A DNA stretch of 16,053 nt, from contig CAYWMP010000138.1 in the NCBI GenBank assembly GCA_964459445.1, forward strand, positions 1-16,053, given 5' to 3'. The DNA comes from CAYWMP01 sp964459445 (lineage in GTDB: Bacteria; Desulfobacterota; DSM-4660; Desulfatiglandales; HGW-15). The position numbers and the translations under genes are program-made. The notes under the pieces are model-generated. The model ran no database searches. It was given only the letters and a program-made list of their open reading frames with translations, and had not been told where the DNA came from. Below, piece by piece: positions 7,096-15,735 of this stretch (positions are counted from its first letter, which is position 1; the number at the start of each line of letters is the position of its first letter).

Positions 7096-8596
7096 GTCGG
7101 TATCCCAAGATCTTCAGCTTGAGGGCGCCCATAAGACCTGCAATTTCCACCTGCTTTTCAAGGTTGCCCTCTATCAGTTTTATGTGCGTCACATCAACGG
7201 GCATTTGATTCAGGGTCCCATCCATTGAGATCCACTCTCCGGCATAGGCCTCGGTCCATGCATGGTAGAAAAATTTTCCTCGTGTATAGATGAGTCCGAT
7301 GCTGATCTTTGCCGGAATTCCCGAAGCCCTGAGCAGCGCCGTGAGAAGCGTGGCGTGCTCATTACAATCCCCCATCCTGGTCTTGAGGACTTCAAGGGCG
7401 CTCGGCACAACAACAACCGGCTTTTTTTCGAGGTTACGATAGACCCAGTTAAGGAGTTTTCTGGCAGCAGAGACCGGGTTTTTTTCGTCCCCTAAAATAC
7501 GATTGGCCTGCTCAATGATCTCAGGGGCGTCGCTCTCAATATTGAATTCCGGCTGAAGGAACGCGCTCATCTCATCGCCACCCCCTTCGTAGGGGAGTTC
7601 ATACTTGGCCTTGATAGGTAGTTTTTCTTTTCGGATCTCGATGACGTTGTCCTTGAATCTCTGACGATTGGCGCTTCTGATCGCTGGATAAGCCGAGGCA
7701 TCCTTTAGACCGGTGACGCCAAGCTTAAGATAGGCCAACCGTTCAAGCTTGGGCATTTTTCCATCCAGATTGACGGCTGCCAGGTCATAGAAGTCTATGT
7801 CTCTGGCGCTATCCATGCCCCGCGGCGCCCTGGCCGGGCTGGATTTTACTGCGGTGAGTCCCATAAACCCTTGTTCCTTTAGGGTGACACCTTTTTCATC
7901 CAGCCAGAAACTGATCGTTTTTCCCCACATTTCCGTTTCCAGTTTGAATGCGTCATAGGTTTGGTTCAGGACTCTTACCGGTTCCCTTCCCACTACCCTT
8001 ACCACGGCCTGGGATTGTGCCATGGACGAGGGATCGAAAATTGGCATTGAGAAGGTTTCCCCCACACTGATCTCTCGGGATTCAAAAAAGTGCCCCATGC
8101 CGGCGCCGATCATCGGTGGTTTAGACAGTTTTATCCTACGGGTTCCCCCCTTTGTTCCCTTGCCCGTATCCAGAATCACTTCGGTCCCCTCCACCTTGCC
8201 TGAAATGTTAAAACTTACCACGCCTGAGGTCATCTTGAATTGGAAACTCATTAAAGTAAACGCCCTATTGACCCTTGCCTGGGTCAGGGTGTAGATACCG
8301 CTGCCCAGACCCATGAGATTTAGTTTGAGGAAGATCTCTTCCTGAATGTAGTAGCCTTCTTCAAAGGGTTTAATAAGACTGACCGTGTATCCGACTTTAT
8401 TGTCCTTTAAATAGATTTCCTTCCAATCCCTCCGTGTACCTTCAATAGCCTTTACCGGTTGCACGGTTCGGATATTTGCCGTCGCCCTATCGAGGCTCAG
8501 TTCTTTGACAAGCATTCCGATCATGACCAACCAGAAGGCGACAATGGCAAAGCCTGTAATATTGAAAAGGAATCGACCCTTGCTTTTGATGAACAT
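7088..8596 (-). CDS. Membrane-anchored transglutaminase-like protein
   Basis: 502 residues. One N-terminal membrane segment (about 9-30) would anchor the rest in the periplasm. Residues of about 55-330 form a beta-rich region of unrecognised family. Residues of about 355-470 are a transglutaminase-like fold with the papain-type triad: Cys411 in MGDCNEHATLLTALLRASGI, His445 in YHAWTEAY, Asp459 in WISMDGT. Proteins of this superfamily may cross-link, cleave peptides or have lost activity; the triad here is intact. AAGGG lies about 6 bases upstream of the ATG. It is the first gene of the operon with the ABC ATPase and permease, overlapping the former by 8 bases. This suggests it acts on, or is controlled by, whatever that transporter moves or energises. 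Confidence 0.85.
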
Positions 8597-8886
8597 CTTT
8601 ACCCTTCTATCCGGTGAACTGCCAATGGAGACTAAAAAGATGAAACAGCTTTGTTATTAATTCATATTGGCTATAAATTAAGCATATTTCATAAAAATTA
8701 CACAAAAAATACCTGTAGTGTCTATGAGAAAACCGCTTGACCTTCACCCTCCTTCGAGAAGGCGGATAAGGGTTCGAAGATACCTATCCTACGGCGATCT
8801 TTCGTTTTGGAATGCTTTGTAAAGATATAGTCTATGCAAAGGCGTGTTAATTTGTGGAGACTAATGAAATGTGGTGGCTTTGGGCG
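8597..8886. other. Spacer upstream of the transglutaminase-ABC operon
   Basis: 290 bases without a credible gene. The half next to the operon (about 8650-8715) is strongly AT-rich and is the likely promoter zone, but no convincing -35/-10 pair could be picked on the minus strand. A weak CCTTC/GAAGG foldback sits at 8751-8762. TGGAGACTAA occurs twice (about 8630 and 8856), with no known meaning. Confidence 0.4.
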
Positions 8887-9384
8887 CTACATTTTGTATT
8901 TTCCGAAATCATCAGGATTGAGTTTTTCCAGTATTTCTTGCCATTTTTTACCCTGCTCGGATTTGTCATCCGGCTCGGCTGTCAGATCGATCTGGGCGGA
9001 TTTGTTGATCACGTCTTCCGACACAAAGATAGGTGCGTCCACCCTTAGTGACAGGGCCAAAGCATCGCTTGGTCTCGCATCAATGGAGATCTCGTTTCCT
9101 TTGTGACTGACGTAAATCAAGGCAAAGTAGGTATTATTCTGAAGATCACAAACTTCGATTTTATTTATCTTCAATTCTATCGTTTCCATGATATTCTTCA
9201 GAAGATCATGGGTCATTGGCCTTGAAAACTTGATACCCTCCAATTCACTGGCAATGGCGGTTGCTTCGAGCAAACCGATCCAGATGGGAAGGGTTCTTTC
9301 TCCGTCTACTTCCTTCAGAATGACAATAGGACTATTGGTCAATGGGTCAACAGTCAAACCGGAGATGACCATGGGTGTGAACAT
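8887..9384 (-). CDS. Bifunctional nuclease (BFN/DUF151) family protein
   Basis: A 165-residue product from the ATG at 9382-9384, chosen because AAGGGG lies 7 bases upstream and the family normally opens directly with a segment like this one (MVISGLTVDPLTNSPIVILK). An in-frame ATG at 9432 also has a GGGG upstream, but only 4 bases away, and would add a basic tail atypical of the family. The signature region IDARPSDALALSLRVDAPIFV (101-121) with Arg104, Ser106 and Asp107 is the most conserved part of the DUF151 domain. Plant and archaeal members have been reported to degrade DNA and RNA; bacterial roles are mostly unknown. The last 30 residues are charged, as in many bacterial members. It is transcribed away from plsB and towards the transglutaminase operon. 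Confidence 0.88.
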   Translation of the reverse strand: MFTPMVISGLTVDPLTNSPIVILKEVDGERTLPIWIGLLEATAIASELEGIKFSRPMTHDLLKNIMETIELKINKIEVCDLQNNTYFALIYVSHKGNEISIDARPSDALALSLRVDAPIFVSEDVINKSAQIDLTAEPDDKSEQGKKWQEILEKLNPDDFGKYKM

Positions 9385-9421
9385 ACTTTTTCCCCTTGTT
9401 CGTTTTTTACCGTACTTGTAA

Positions 9422-9449
9422 TCTTTAATCATACATCCCCTTTTGTCAA
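9422..9449 (-). promoter_or_regulatory. Possible promoter of the BFN gene
   Basis: On the minus strand a perfect TTGACA (9444-9449) is followed, after 16 bases, by TAAAGA (9422-9427), a poor -10 match. If used, transcription would start near 9415, which is downstream of the alternative ATG at 9432 and so supports the start at 9384. Confidence 0.3.
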
Positions 9450-9620
9450 CAATACATTCCCGGTCTCTTTGTCCCAAGATGGAAAACCAGGGCCAAAGCC
9501 ATTGCCCGGCTATCCGTCCTGCGCCTCGGGCTCAAATGTTATGATCTGAAATATTGCATTTATCGTGCCCGGATTTAGAGGCGTGCAAAATAGGGATCTT
9601 CGACTTGACCTTGGCCAAAC

Positions 9621-9649
9621 TTGAACGTTTTGAAAATGCCTCGTATAAT
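9621..9649 (+). promoter_or_regulatory. sigma70 promoter of plsB
   Basis: TTGAAC (9621-9626), a 17-base spacer and a perfect TATAAT (9644-9649). The start would be near 9656, giving a leader of about 75 nt before the plsB ATG. This is the best promoter match in the window together with the one at 82-111. Confidence 0.6.
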
Positions 9650-9731
9650 GGACAAAAATATGGAATTAATACCCTAGAGACTTTTCTTTGCCTCCTCACT
9701 ACGACGATCCAATAGAGAAGAAGGGAAATAA

Positions 9732-12278
9732 ATGCCATTGTCCCAGGAAAAATTAGTCTACCCCTACATGCTTGACTACAAACCCGGATTCTTTTTGAGC
9801 TGGTTTCTTTACAGACTCTTCAAGAGAGTCAATCTCACTGAAAACATGAAGGAATACTTGAAGAAAATGCACCGGGAGGGGACCGTCGTTTATGCCATTA
9901 AATACCGGGGACAACTGGATTACCTTCTCTATCATTTCAATTTCAGAAGGAGGCGCCTGCCCTACCCCAAGCTGGCCTTCGATCTCAACATGTCTCTATT
10001 ACTGCCCCTCAGGCAGTTCCTCAGAGTTGTTGCGCACTATCTTTCCTATATCGTCAGAAATCGTCATCGACCGAGCCCATACCAATCAGGATTCTACAAA
10101 TCCGCTATAAAGCAAGGAACCACATCCCTGGTTTTCCTCGTAGATCCGAAGGGTTTCACGCGTTATTTCATTCATGCAGGGGAAGATCATTTGCAACTTC
10201 TTCTGGAAACCCAAAGGGAAATGGACAAACCCATCTTTGTCGTGCCCCAACTCATCCTTTACAAGAAGACGACGGAGCGGGATTACCAGGGGTTGGCCGG
10301 CACACTCTTTGGATTAGCTGACCAGAATGGCGTCCTTCGCAAGATCGTGCTTTTTTTCAGGCATAATCGTCGCGCCTTTATTGATTTCGCTCGCCCTTTG
10401 AACCTAAAGGATTACCTGGAAAGTCAACCATCGGATAGACCGATTCCCGATATGGCCGCCGAAATCAAAAATACCTTGATCGACGGCATCGACGGACAGA
10501 AGAGGATCATTCTCGGCCCCATTATGAAGTCCAGGCAAGAGATTAAGGAACAGGTTCTCATGGATCCGGACGTGAGCGAGAAGATGGAAAAGCTGGCTGC
10601 TGGAAATCAGAAAGACCTTCTAGCCATCAGAAAAAAGGCTGGAGCTTACTTTGACGAAATAGCAGCCGATTACAACAGTGCCTATATCCATACCCTTTAT
10701 CTGTTACTGAGCTGGTTCTGGAAAAAACGCTTCGAAGGGGTGGATGTGAATAAGGACGGCCTTTCAAGGGTGAGGGATTGGGCCCGCAAGGCGCCTCTGG
10801 TCTATGTCCCCTCCCATAAGAGCCACATCGATTACCTGATCCTGAATTACTTGCTCTATGAGAATCACATGCATCCCCCGAGGATTGCCGCGGGCAAAAA
10901 CCTGGCCTTCTGGCCCATGGGACATATTTTCAGAAAATGCGGCGCCTTCTTTATCCGCCGCTCTTTCGCGCGGGCAAGGCTCTATGTTGATGTGTTTAAC
11001 CGCTATATTCAGGCCCTCCTCGGGGAAGGGCATCCTATTCAGGTTTACATTGAAGGTGGGAGAAGCCGCAACGGGAAGTTGATGTCGCCCAAGACCGGAT
11101 TCCTGTCCATCCTGCTTCAGGCCTATAAGGAAGGGTACTGCGATGATCTCATTTTTGTCCCGATCTCGATCATCTATGATAAAATCATGGAAGAGAAGGC
11201 CTTGCTCAAGGAAGTCAGCGGCGTCGCCAAAGAGGCGGAAAGCCTGGGACAGGTTGTAAAGGCCAGGCGAGTTTTGAAGAAAAAATACGGGAAGATCTAT
11301 ATTCGCTTCAATGAGGCCTTTTCATTAAGGGAATATCTCAATGGAAAGGATCCTACAAAAAAAGACAACCAAAATCAGCTTGCTCTCGAACTGGTTCAAT
11401 CCATCAATGACGTTACCCTCGTTACCCCCCTCTCTCTGGTTGCCACGGCCATATTGGCGAATCATCGCAGGGGATTTCAACTTTCCGAGCTTCATCAAAC
11501 AACGGAAATTCTCTTGGATTTTCTGAAGAGATATAATGCCCTTCTGGCCGACACTTTGAGTGATCCCGAAGCCGCCGTAAAACACACCCTGTCTCTTCTC
11601 ATTGACGGGAGAGTCGTTAAAACCCTTGAGGAAGGAGCGGAAGAAACCTTTTACTATGTGGATGAAGAAGAAAAACTTGACCTCGAATACTACAAAAACT
11701 GTATCATCCATTTCTTTGTGCCCCATGCCTTTGTCGCCATATCCCTTCTGGCCAGCACGGAGGAGGTCAAAGATCTTGAATCAATCCAAGCTGATTACGT
11801 TTTTTTAAGGACCCTGTTCAAATCGGAATTTGTCTTCAATGAAAAGGAAGATTTGAAGAAAACCATCGTCGACGCATCGAACTATTTTCTGGGTGCTTCA
11901 ATGCTATCTCCGGGCGGACGAAATGGAGGATTTAGAATTACGAGACAGGGTTTTGACCGATTGCCCATTTGGGCGGCCCTTGCAAGGACCTTTATTGAAT
12001 CCTACTGGATTGCGACCAAGGCCATGATCCAGCAAAGTCAGGACGGGGCCAAAAAAACCGATCTCTTAAAGAGTATGAACGGTTTAGGGAAACGCTACCA
12101 AAAGCTTGGAATCATTAATCATATCGGTGCCTTGTCCCTTATCAACTTCAAAAATGCCAGCACCTATATTCGCGAGAACGTAATGAAAACCCAGGCCAAT
12201 TCCGAAGCAGACGCCCCCGCCGACGAAGAGCTAAACATGTTAAGCCAAAGGCTTTATGATCTATTCAACTATAGATGA
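9732..12278 (+). CDS. plsB: Glycerol-3-phosphate acyltransferase, PlsB type
   Basis: 848 residues, slightly longer than the roughly 807 of E. coli PlsB. It would transfer an acyl group to sn-glycerol 3-phosphate, the first step of phospholipid synthesis, at the inner face of the membrane. All four acyltransferase blocks are present in order: VPSHKSHIDYL with catalytic His362 and Asp367; GAFFIRRSF (404-412); YIEGGRSRNGKL with Glu441 to Arg446 (substrate binding); and FVPISIIYDKI (from 475). Residues 51-180 look like a second, degenerate copy of the same domain (Tyr58 in place of the His, Asp63 kept). The C-terminal 250 residues are helical, as in the family. AAGGG lies 6 bases before the ATG. 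The gene is monocistronic in this window and converges on ppdK. Confidence 0.93.
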   Translation: MPLSQEKLVYPYMLDYKPGFFLSWFLYRLFKRVNLTENMKEYLKKMHREGTVVYAIKYRGQLDYLLYHFNFRRRRLPYPKLAFDLNMSLLLPLRQFLRVVAHYLSYIVRNRHRPSPYQSGFYKSAIKQGTTSLVFLVDPKGFTRYFIHAGEDHLQLLLETQREMDKPIFVVPQLILYKKTTERDYQGLAGTLFGLADQNGVLRKIVLFFRHNRRAFIDFARPLNLKDYLESQPSDRPIPDMAAEIKNTLIDGIDGQKRIILGPIMKSRQEIKEQVLMDPDVSEKMEKLAAGNQKDLLAIRKKAGAYFDEIAADYNSAYIHTLYLLLSWFWKKRFEGVDVNKDGLSRVRDWARKAPLVYVPSHKSHIDYLILNYLLYENHMHPPRIAAGKNLAFWPMGHIFRKCGAFFIRRSFARARLYVDVFNRYIQALLGEGHPIQVYIEGGRSRNGKLMSPKTGFLSILLQAYKEGYCDDLIFVPISIIYDKIMEEKALLKEVSGVAKEAESLGQVVKARRVLKKKYGKIYIRFNEAFSLREYLNGKDPTKKDNQNQLALELVQSINDVTLVTPLSLVATAILANHRRGFQLSELHQTTEILLDFLKRYNALLADTLSDPEAAVKHTLSLLIDGRVVKTLEEGAEETFYYVDEEEKLDLEYYKNCIIHFFVPHAFVAISLLASTEEVKDLESIQADYVFLRTLFKSEFVFNEKEDLKKTIVDASNYFLGASMLSPGGRNGGFRITRQGFDRLPIWAALARTFIESYWIATKAMIQQSQDGAKKTDLLKSMNGLGKRYQKLGIINHIGALSLINFKNASTYIRENVMKTQANSEADAPADEELNMLSQRLYDLFNYR

Positions 12279-12313
12279 AAAGCAGGTTCCGGGTTCAGCG
12301 TTCAGCGCCGCCT

Positions 12314-12333
12314 CTGGCCGCCTAAGCGGCCAG
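12314..12333 (+). terminator. GC-rich hairpin after plsB
   Basis: CTGGCCGC (12314-12321) pairs perfectly with GCGGCCAG (12326-12333) around CTAA, 36 bases after the plsB stop. TTTGATC follows, a poor T-tract, so termination is possible but not assured. Confidence 0.4.
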
Positions 12334-12530
12334 TTTGATCAAAAAACTGACTCCAGCGTTGCTTAGTCAGATACGAGCGTTCAAAGGCTAAAGACAGATT
12401 TACAACGTTGAACCGCAGAACTGCAGAACAATAAACCGCAGAATATCGAAATAAAAGAATTTATTCTTTTTCTTCAAAACTTCTGCTGTTCGAAATTCCT
12501 TGTTCGATATTCGGTATTCAAAAGAACCAA

Positions 12531-12566
12531 AAAAAAGGGAATCCCTGTATTGAGATTCCCTTTTTT
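12531..12566. terminator. Bidirectional intrinsic terminator
   Basis: AAAAAAGGGAATC (12531-12543) and GATTCCCTTTTTT (12554-12566) are perfect complements around a 10-base loop. The stem ends in A/T runs on both sides, so it gives an RNA hairpin with a U-tract in either direction. Its position between convergent plsB and ppdK fits termination of both. Confidence 0.85.
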
Positions 12567-12648
12567 ATCGCTAAGGTTGAAAGGTTCAACGTTCAAGGTT
12601 CTGGGTTTTAGATCCCTTCTTAACCTTTGACCCGTGAACCTGGAACCG

Positions 12649-12673
12649 GACCAGCAAAGTATATTTGCTGGTC
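12649..12673 (-). terminator. Hairpin at the 3' end of ppdK
   Basis: GACCAGCAAA (12649-12658) and TTTGCTGGTC (12664-12673) pair perfectly over 10 bp with a 5-base loop, the last base being part of the ppdK stop codon. No T-run follows on the minus strand, so it may protect the mRNA end rather than terminate; the bidirectional terminator lies about 85 bases further on. Confidence 0.45.
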
Positions 12674-15390
12674 TATTTCTCTTTCAGTACCGCCTGGGCG
12701 GCCGCGAAACGGGCAATGGGTACCCTGAAGGGTGAGCATGACACGTAATTCATACCCACCTTATGGCAAAATTCAACAGAGACCGGATCGCCGCCGTGTT
12801 CGCCGCAGATACCCACCTTGAGATCGGGGTTCGTAGCACGCCCGCCTTTCACGGCGTGATCCACCAGGAATCCCACACCCTCCTGGTCAAGGCTTTGGAA
12901 CGGATCGACAGGCAGTATTTTTTTGTCCAAATACTCGGGCAAAAAGGATCCGATATCATCCCTGCTGTATCCAAAGGTCATTTGGGTTAAATCATTGGTT
13001 CCGAAACTGAAAAACTGGGCCGTCTCTGCAACCTTTCCCGCCGTGATGGCAGCACGGGGAATTTCGATCATGGTACCCACAAGGAAATCAACTTTAAGGC
13101 CCTCTTTTTCAAAAACCTCTTCTGCGGTCTTCATGACAACGGCCTTTTGATTTTCCAACTCCGCTTGTGTTCCGATCAAAGGGATCATGATCTCTGGGTG
13201 AACGTCCACCCCCTCTTTCTTCAACTCACAGGCCGCCTCAAGAATGGCCCGTGCCTGCATTGCCGTAATCTCCGGATAGGTAATTCCCAAGCGGCAACCG
13301 CGATGACCCAACATGGGATTGAATTCGTGTAGAGAATCGACCTTGCGTTTCAAATCCGCCACATTGATCCCCAGCTCATTGGCCACCTCCTCCTGGGCCT
13401 TGGATTCGTGGGGAAGGAACTCGTGAAGCGGCGGATCGAGCGTCCGGATGGTGACCGGCAATCCTTCCATAGCCTTAAAAATGCCTTTGAAATCATCACG
13501 CTGGAAAGGCAGAAGTTTTTCCAGGACGATCTCCCGGTCCTCCCTCTTTTCGGCCAAAATCATCTCTCGCATGGGAAGGATGCGATCAGGCCCGAAAAAC
13601 ATATGCTCGGTACGGCATAACCCGATACCCTCGGCACCGAATTTCCTGGCCTGGGCTGCGTCTTCAGGGGTATCCGCATTGGTGCGGACCCCGAGTTTTC
13701 GAGTCTCGTCCGCCCAATTCATCATCTTCTGAAAAACCTCATTTTTCGCCGGATCTACTAGAAGGAGGCCGATCTCCCCATTATAGGCGATCCCTTTGGT
13801 CCCATTCAGTGAGACATAATCGCCTTCCTTTAGCGTCAGACCGCCGACCTGCATCTGCCTATTGGGCGTATCGATTTCGAGGGCCCCACATCCGACAATG
13901 CAGCATTTGCCCCACCCCCGAGCTACCAGGGCTGCATGGCTCGTCATCCCGCCCATGGCCGTGAGGATGGCTTCTGCCGCATGCATGCCGTGAACGTCCT
14001 CCGGACTCGTCTCGTTTCTTACAAGAATGACCTTTTTCCCTTCCTTTGCCCATTCTTCGGCATCATCCGCCGTGAAAACGATCTGTCCGACGGCGCCGCC
14101 CGGTCCTGCGGGCAGTCCCGTAGCGATCTTCTCGGACGCTTTCGCCTTTTCATCATCCGGATCAAGCATAGGCAGCAGAAATTCATTAATCTGATCCGGG
14201 CGAACACGCAGGATAGCCTCTTCCTTGGAGATCATGCCTTCTTCGAGCATTTCAACGGCCATGCGCACGGCTGCCACGCCGTTCCGCTTTCCAGTGCGCG
14301 TTTGAAGCATATAGAGTATATCGTTTTCGATGGTGAACTCGATATCCTGCATGTCTCTGTAGTGCTTCTCCAGGTTGTCTCGTATCTCATGTAATTCCTT
14401 ATACTGCTTGGGCATCGCCTCTTCCAAGGATGGAAGGGCCTTCGATTCCTCTGTTTTGCTCACCTCATTCAAAGCCTGTGGGGTCCGAATTCCGGCGACG
14501 ACATCCTCTCCCTGGGCATTGGTCAAAAATTCTCCATAGAAATGACTGTCGCCCGTGGCGGGATTTCTCGTAAAGGCAACGCCTGTAGCGCAATTATCGC
14601 CCATATTGCCAAAGACCATGGCCTGGACGTTCACGGCAGTGCCCCAATCGTGGGGGATGCCCTCGATATTTCTATAGGATATGGCCCGCTTTCCGTTCCA
14701 TGAGCTAAATACCGCGCCTATACCGCCCCAGAGTTGCTCCATGGGATCATCCGGGAAATCAACGCCAAGGACTTCTTTGATCTTGGCTTTGTAGATTTCG
14801 CAGAGTTTCTTGAGGTCTTCTGCATCCAATTCCGTATCGGCCGAGACCCCCTTGACCTCTTTCACTTTGTCCATTTCATGTTCGAGTTGCTCCCGGATGG
14901 CCTGGCCCTCTTCAGGCTCTACTCCTCCGGCCTTCTCAAGCACCACATCCGAATACATGCCAATCAGCCTGCGGTAGGCATCCCACACAAATCGCTCATT
15001 ACCGCTTTTTGCGATAATGCCCGGTATGGTCTTGGAAGTAAGACCGACATTGAGGACGGTTTCCATCATGCCCGGCATGGACATTCTCGCCCCGGATCTG
15101 ACACTGATAAGGAGCGGGTCATCCGGGTCACCGAAGGTCTTTCCCATGGTCTCACCCATGGCTTTGACGGCCTCATTAAGCTCCTCTTCCAGACCCTCAG
15201 GATATTGTCCGTTTGTTTTCATATAATGGGTACAGACCTCCGTTGTGATCGTAAATCCGGCTGGTACGGGAATATTCATTTTAGCCATTTCAGCGAGATT
15301 CGCCCCTTTTCCGCCCAACAGGTTCTTCATGGACGCGTCGCCGTCAGCTTCTCCCTTCTTGAAAACATAGACATTTTTTTCACTTCCCAT
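12673..15390 (-). CDS. ppdK: Pyruvate, phosphate dikinase
   Basis: 905 residues from the ATG at 15388-15390, chosen because AGGAGG lies 6 bases upstream and the product opens like the family. It interconverts PEP, AMP and PPi with pyruvate, ATP and phosphate. Domains in order: N-terminal ATP-grasp (GGKGANLAEM from 26; VRSGARMSMPGMMETVLN from 97; TGVAFTRNPATG); swivelling phosphohistidine domain with GGMTSHAALVARGWG and catalytic His485; C-terminal PEP/pyruvate TIM barrel (GIGLCRTEHMFF, MLGHRGCRLGITYPEI, SFGTNDLTQMTFGYSRDD, and GICGEHGGDP with catalytic Cys862). The length matches bacterial PPDK (about 870-910), and no residue of the core motifs is missing. The start overlaps the preceding small membrane protein gene by 11 bases. 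No PPDK regulatory kinase/phosphatase gene is in the window. Confidence 0.97.
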   Translation of the reverse strand: MGSEKNVYVFKKGEADGDASMKNLLGGKGANLAEMAKMNIPVPAGFTITTEVCTHYMKTNGQYPEGLEEELNEAVKAMGETMGKTFGDPDDPLLISVRSGARMSMPGMMETVLNVGLTSKTIPGIIAKSGNERFVWDAYRRLIGMYSDVVLEKAGGVEPEEGQAIREQLEHEMDKVKEVKGVSADTELDAEDLKKLCEIYKAKIKEVLGVDFPDDPMEQLWGGIGAVFSSWNGKRAISYRNIEGIPHDWGTAVNVQAMVFGNMGDNCATGVAFTRNPATGDSHFYGEFLTNAQGEDVVAGIRTPQALNEVSKTEESKALPSLEEAMPKQYKELHEIRDNLEKHYRDMQDIEFTIENDILYMLQTRTGKRNGVAAVRMAVEMLEEGMISKEEAILRVRPDQINEFLLPMLDPDDEKAKASEKIATGLPAGPGGAVGQIVFTADDAEEWAKEGKKVILVRNETSPEDVHGMHAAEAILTAMGGMTSHAALVARGWGKCCIVGCGALEIDTPNRQMQVGGLTLKEGDYVSLNGTKGIAYNGEIGLLLVDPAKNEVFQKMMNWADETRKLGVRTNADTPEDAAQARKFGAEGIGLCRTEHMFFGPDRILPMREMILAEKREDREIVLEKLLPFQRDDFKGIFKAMEGLPVTIRTLDPPLHEFLPHESKAQEEVANELGINVADLKRKVDSLHEFNPMLGHRGCRLGITYPEITAMQARAILEAACELKKEGVDVHPEIMIPLIGTQAELENQKAVVMKTAEEVFEKEGLKVDFLVGTMIEIPRAAITAGKVAETAQFFSFGTNDLTQMTFGYSRDDIGSFLPEYLDKKILPVDPFQSLDQEGVGFLVDHAVKGGRATNPDLKVGICGEHGGDPVSVEFCHKVGMNYVSCSPFRVPIARFAAAQAVLKEK

Positions 15391-15568
15391 GATCTTCCTC
15401 CTGATCTCGTTTTTTCGTGTATTGAAATATATAGGCCAATCCAAACATGACCGCCGCCAACCCAAGAACTTTAATCATCGAAGCACCCTGGAAAAAAAAC
15501 CGGCCGATCAAAATTGCCAGGAAAACAGAAAGTGCCAGGCGTATAATGAGTGTTTGAAGAGACCTCAT
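15380..15568 (-). CDS. Small two-helix membrane protein, overlaps ppdK start
   Basis: 62 residues: a short basic start, hydrophobic segments at about 8-26 and 31-49, then a charged tail (YTKKRDQEEDHGK). The first segment enters with MRSLQTLIIR, and a positive KK lies after the second, consistent with both ends in the cytoplasm. The stop (TGA at 15380-15382) lies inside ppdK, an 11-base overlap, and the strong ppdK ribosome-binding site is within this frame, so the two are probably co-translated. AAAGGAATGG upstream gives only a fair ribosome-binding site. No family is recognised. Support comes from the clean membrane topology and the tight overlap. Confidence 0.7.
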   Translation of the reverse strand: MRSLQTLIIRLALSVFLAILIGRFFFQGASMIKVLGLAAVMFGLAYIFQYTKKRDQEEDHGK

Positions 15569-15611
15569 GCGATTCCATTCCTTTTGCAGAATTTGGTCCT
15601 TTTATGCAATT

Positions 15612-15639
15612 TTTATACCCCTTTTTTGATTATCTCCAA
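15612..15639 (-). promoter_or_regulatory. Possible promoter of the small membrane protein-ppdK pair
   Basis: On the minus strand TTGGAG (15634-15639) and TATAAA (15612-15617) are 16 bases apart. The -10 is a five-of-six match, the -35 only three of six. It lies about 45 bases upstream of the ATG at 15566-15568 and just beyond a hairpin that would isolate it from the upstream gene. Confidence 0.35.
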
Positions 15640-15645
15640 ATGTTT

Positions 15646-15686
15646 AAAGCTCCCTGCCCGGTAGGGTCATATTGGGGAGCTTTTTT
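15646..15686. terminator. Hairpin between the partial gene and the ppdK operon
   Basis: AAAGCTCCC (15646-15654) pairs with GGGAGCTTT (15675-15683) around a 20-base loop. The longer T-run (through 15686) is on the plus-strand side, where no gene was seen. On the minus strand the stem is followed only by AAACATTTGG. It may be a weak terminator for the gene ending at 15736. Confidence 0.45.
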
Positions 15687-15735
15687 CGTGCATTCGCAAT
15701 AGTTTGCGACTGCCTAGAGCCTCAGATTCTGATTT

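Larger units (their letters stand above)
9385..9731. other. Divergent promoter region between BFN and plsB
   Basis: 347 bases separating two divergently transcribed genes. The plsB promoter (9621-9649) and a weaker candidate for the BFN gene (9422-9449) lie here. Between about 9480 and 9600 I see no gene, hairpin or repeat worth naming. Confidence 0.5.
12279..12672. other. Convergent spacer rich in foldbacks between plsB and ppdK
   Basis: 394 bases without a gene. It holds three hairpins listed separately and several short reiterated phrases. CCGCAGAAC/CTGCAGAAC/CCGCAGAAT (about 12412-12445) is answered by TTCTGCTGTTCGAAATTCC (from 12481) and TTGTTCGATATTCGGTATTC (from 12500). A second set is GGTTGAAAGGTTCAACGTTC (from 12575) with GTGAACCTGGAACC (12634-12647). 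These resemble degenerate intergenic repeats; no function can be assigned. Confidence 0.5.

Noticed and set aside
9385..9432. Longer start for the BFN-family protein at 9432.
   Set aside because: Its GGGG is only 4 bases from the ATG, the extra 16 residues are atypical of the family, and a candidate promoter would start transcription downstream of it.
11325..11726. 133-codon minus-strand frame opposite plsB.
   Set aside because: The plus strand is unmistakably PlsB here; the antisense frame has low-complexity hydrophobic and charged runs and no ribosome-binding site.
12359..12370. TTGCTTAGTCAG, identical to 12 bases at the edge of the repeat core in copy B (3094-3105).
   Set aside because: The match does not extend on either side and no other repeat landmark is nearby, so chance is sufficient.
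14734..15450. Long plus-strand open frame (238 codons) antisense to ppdK.
   Set aside because: It lies inside a certain ppdK gene in the opposite strand, has no family features, and is a by-product of the codon use of ppdK.
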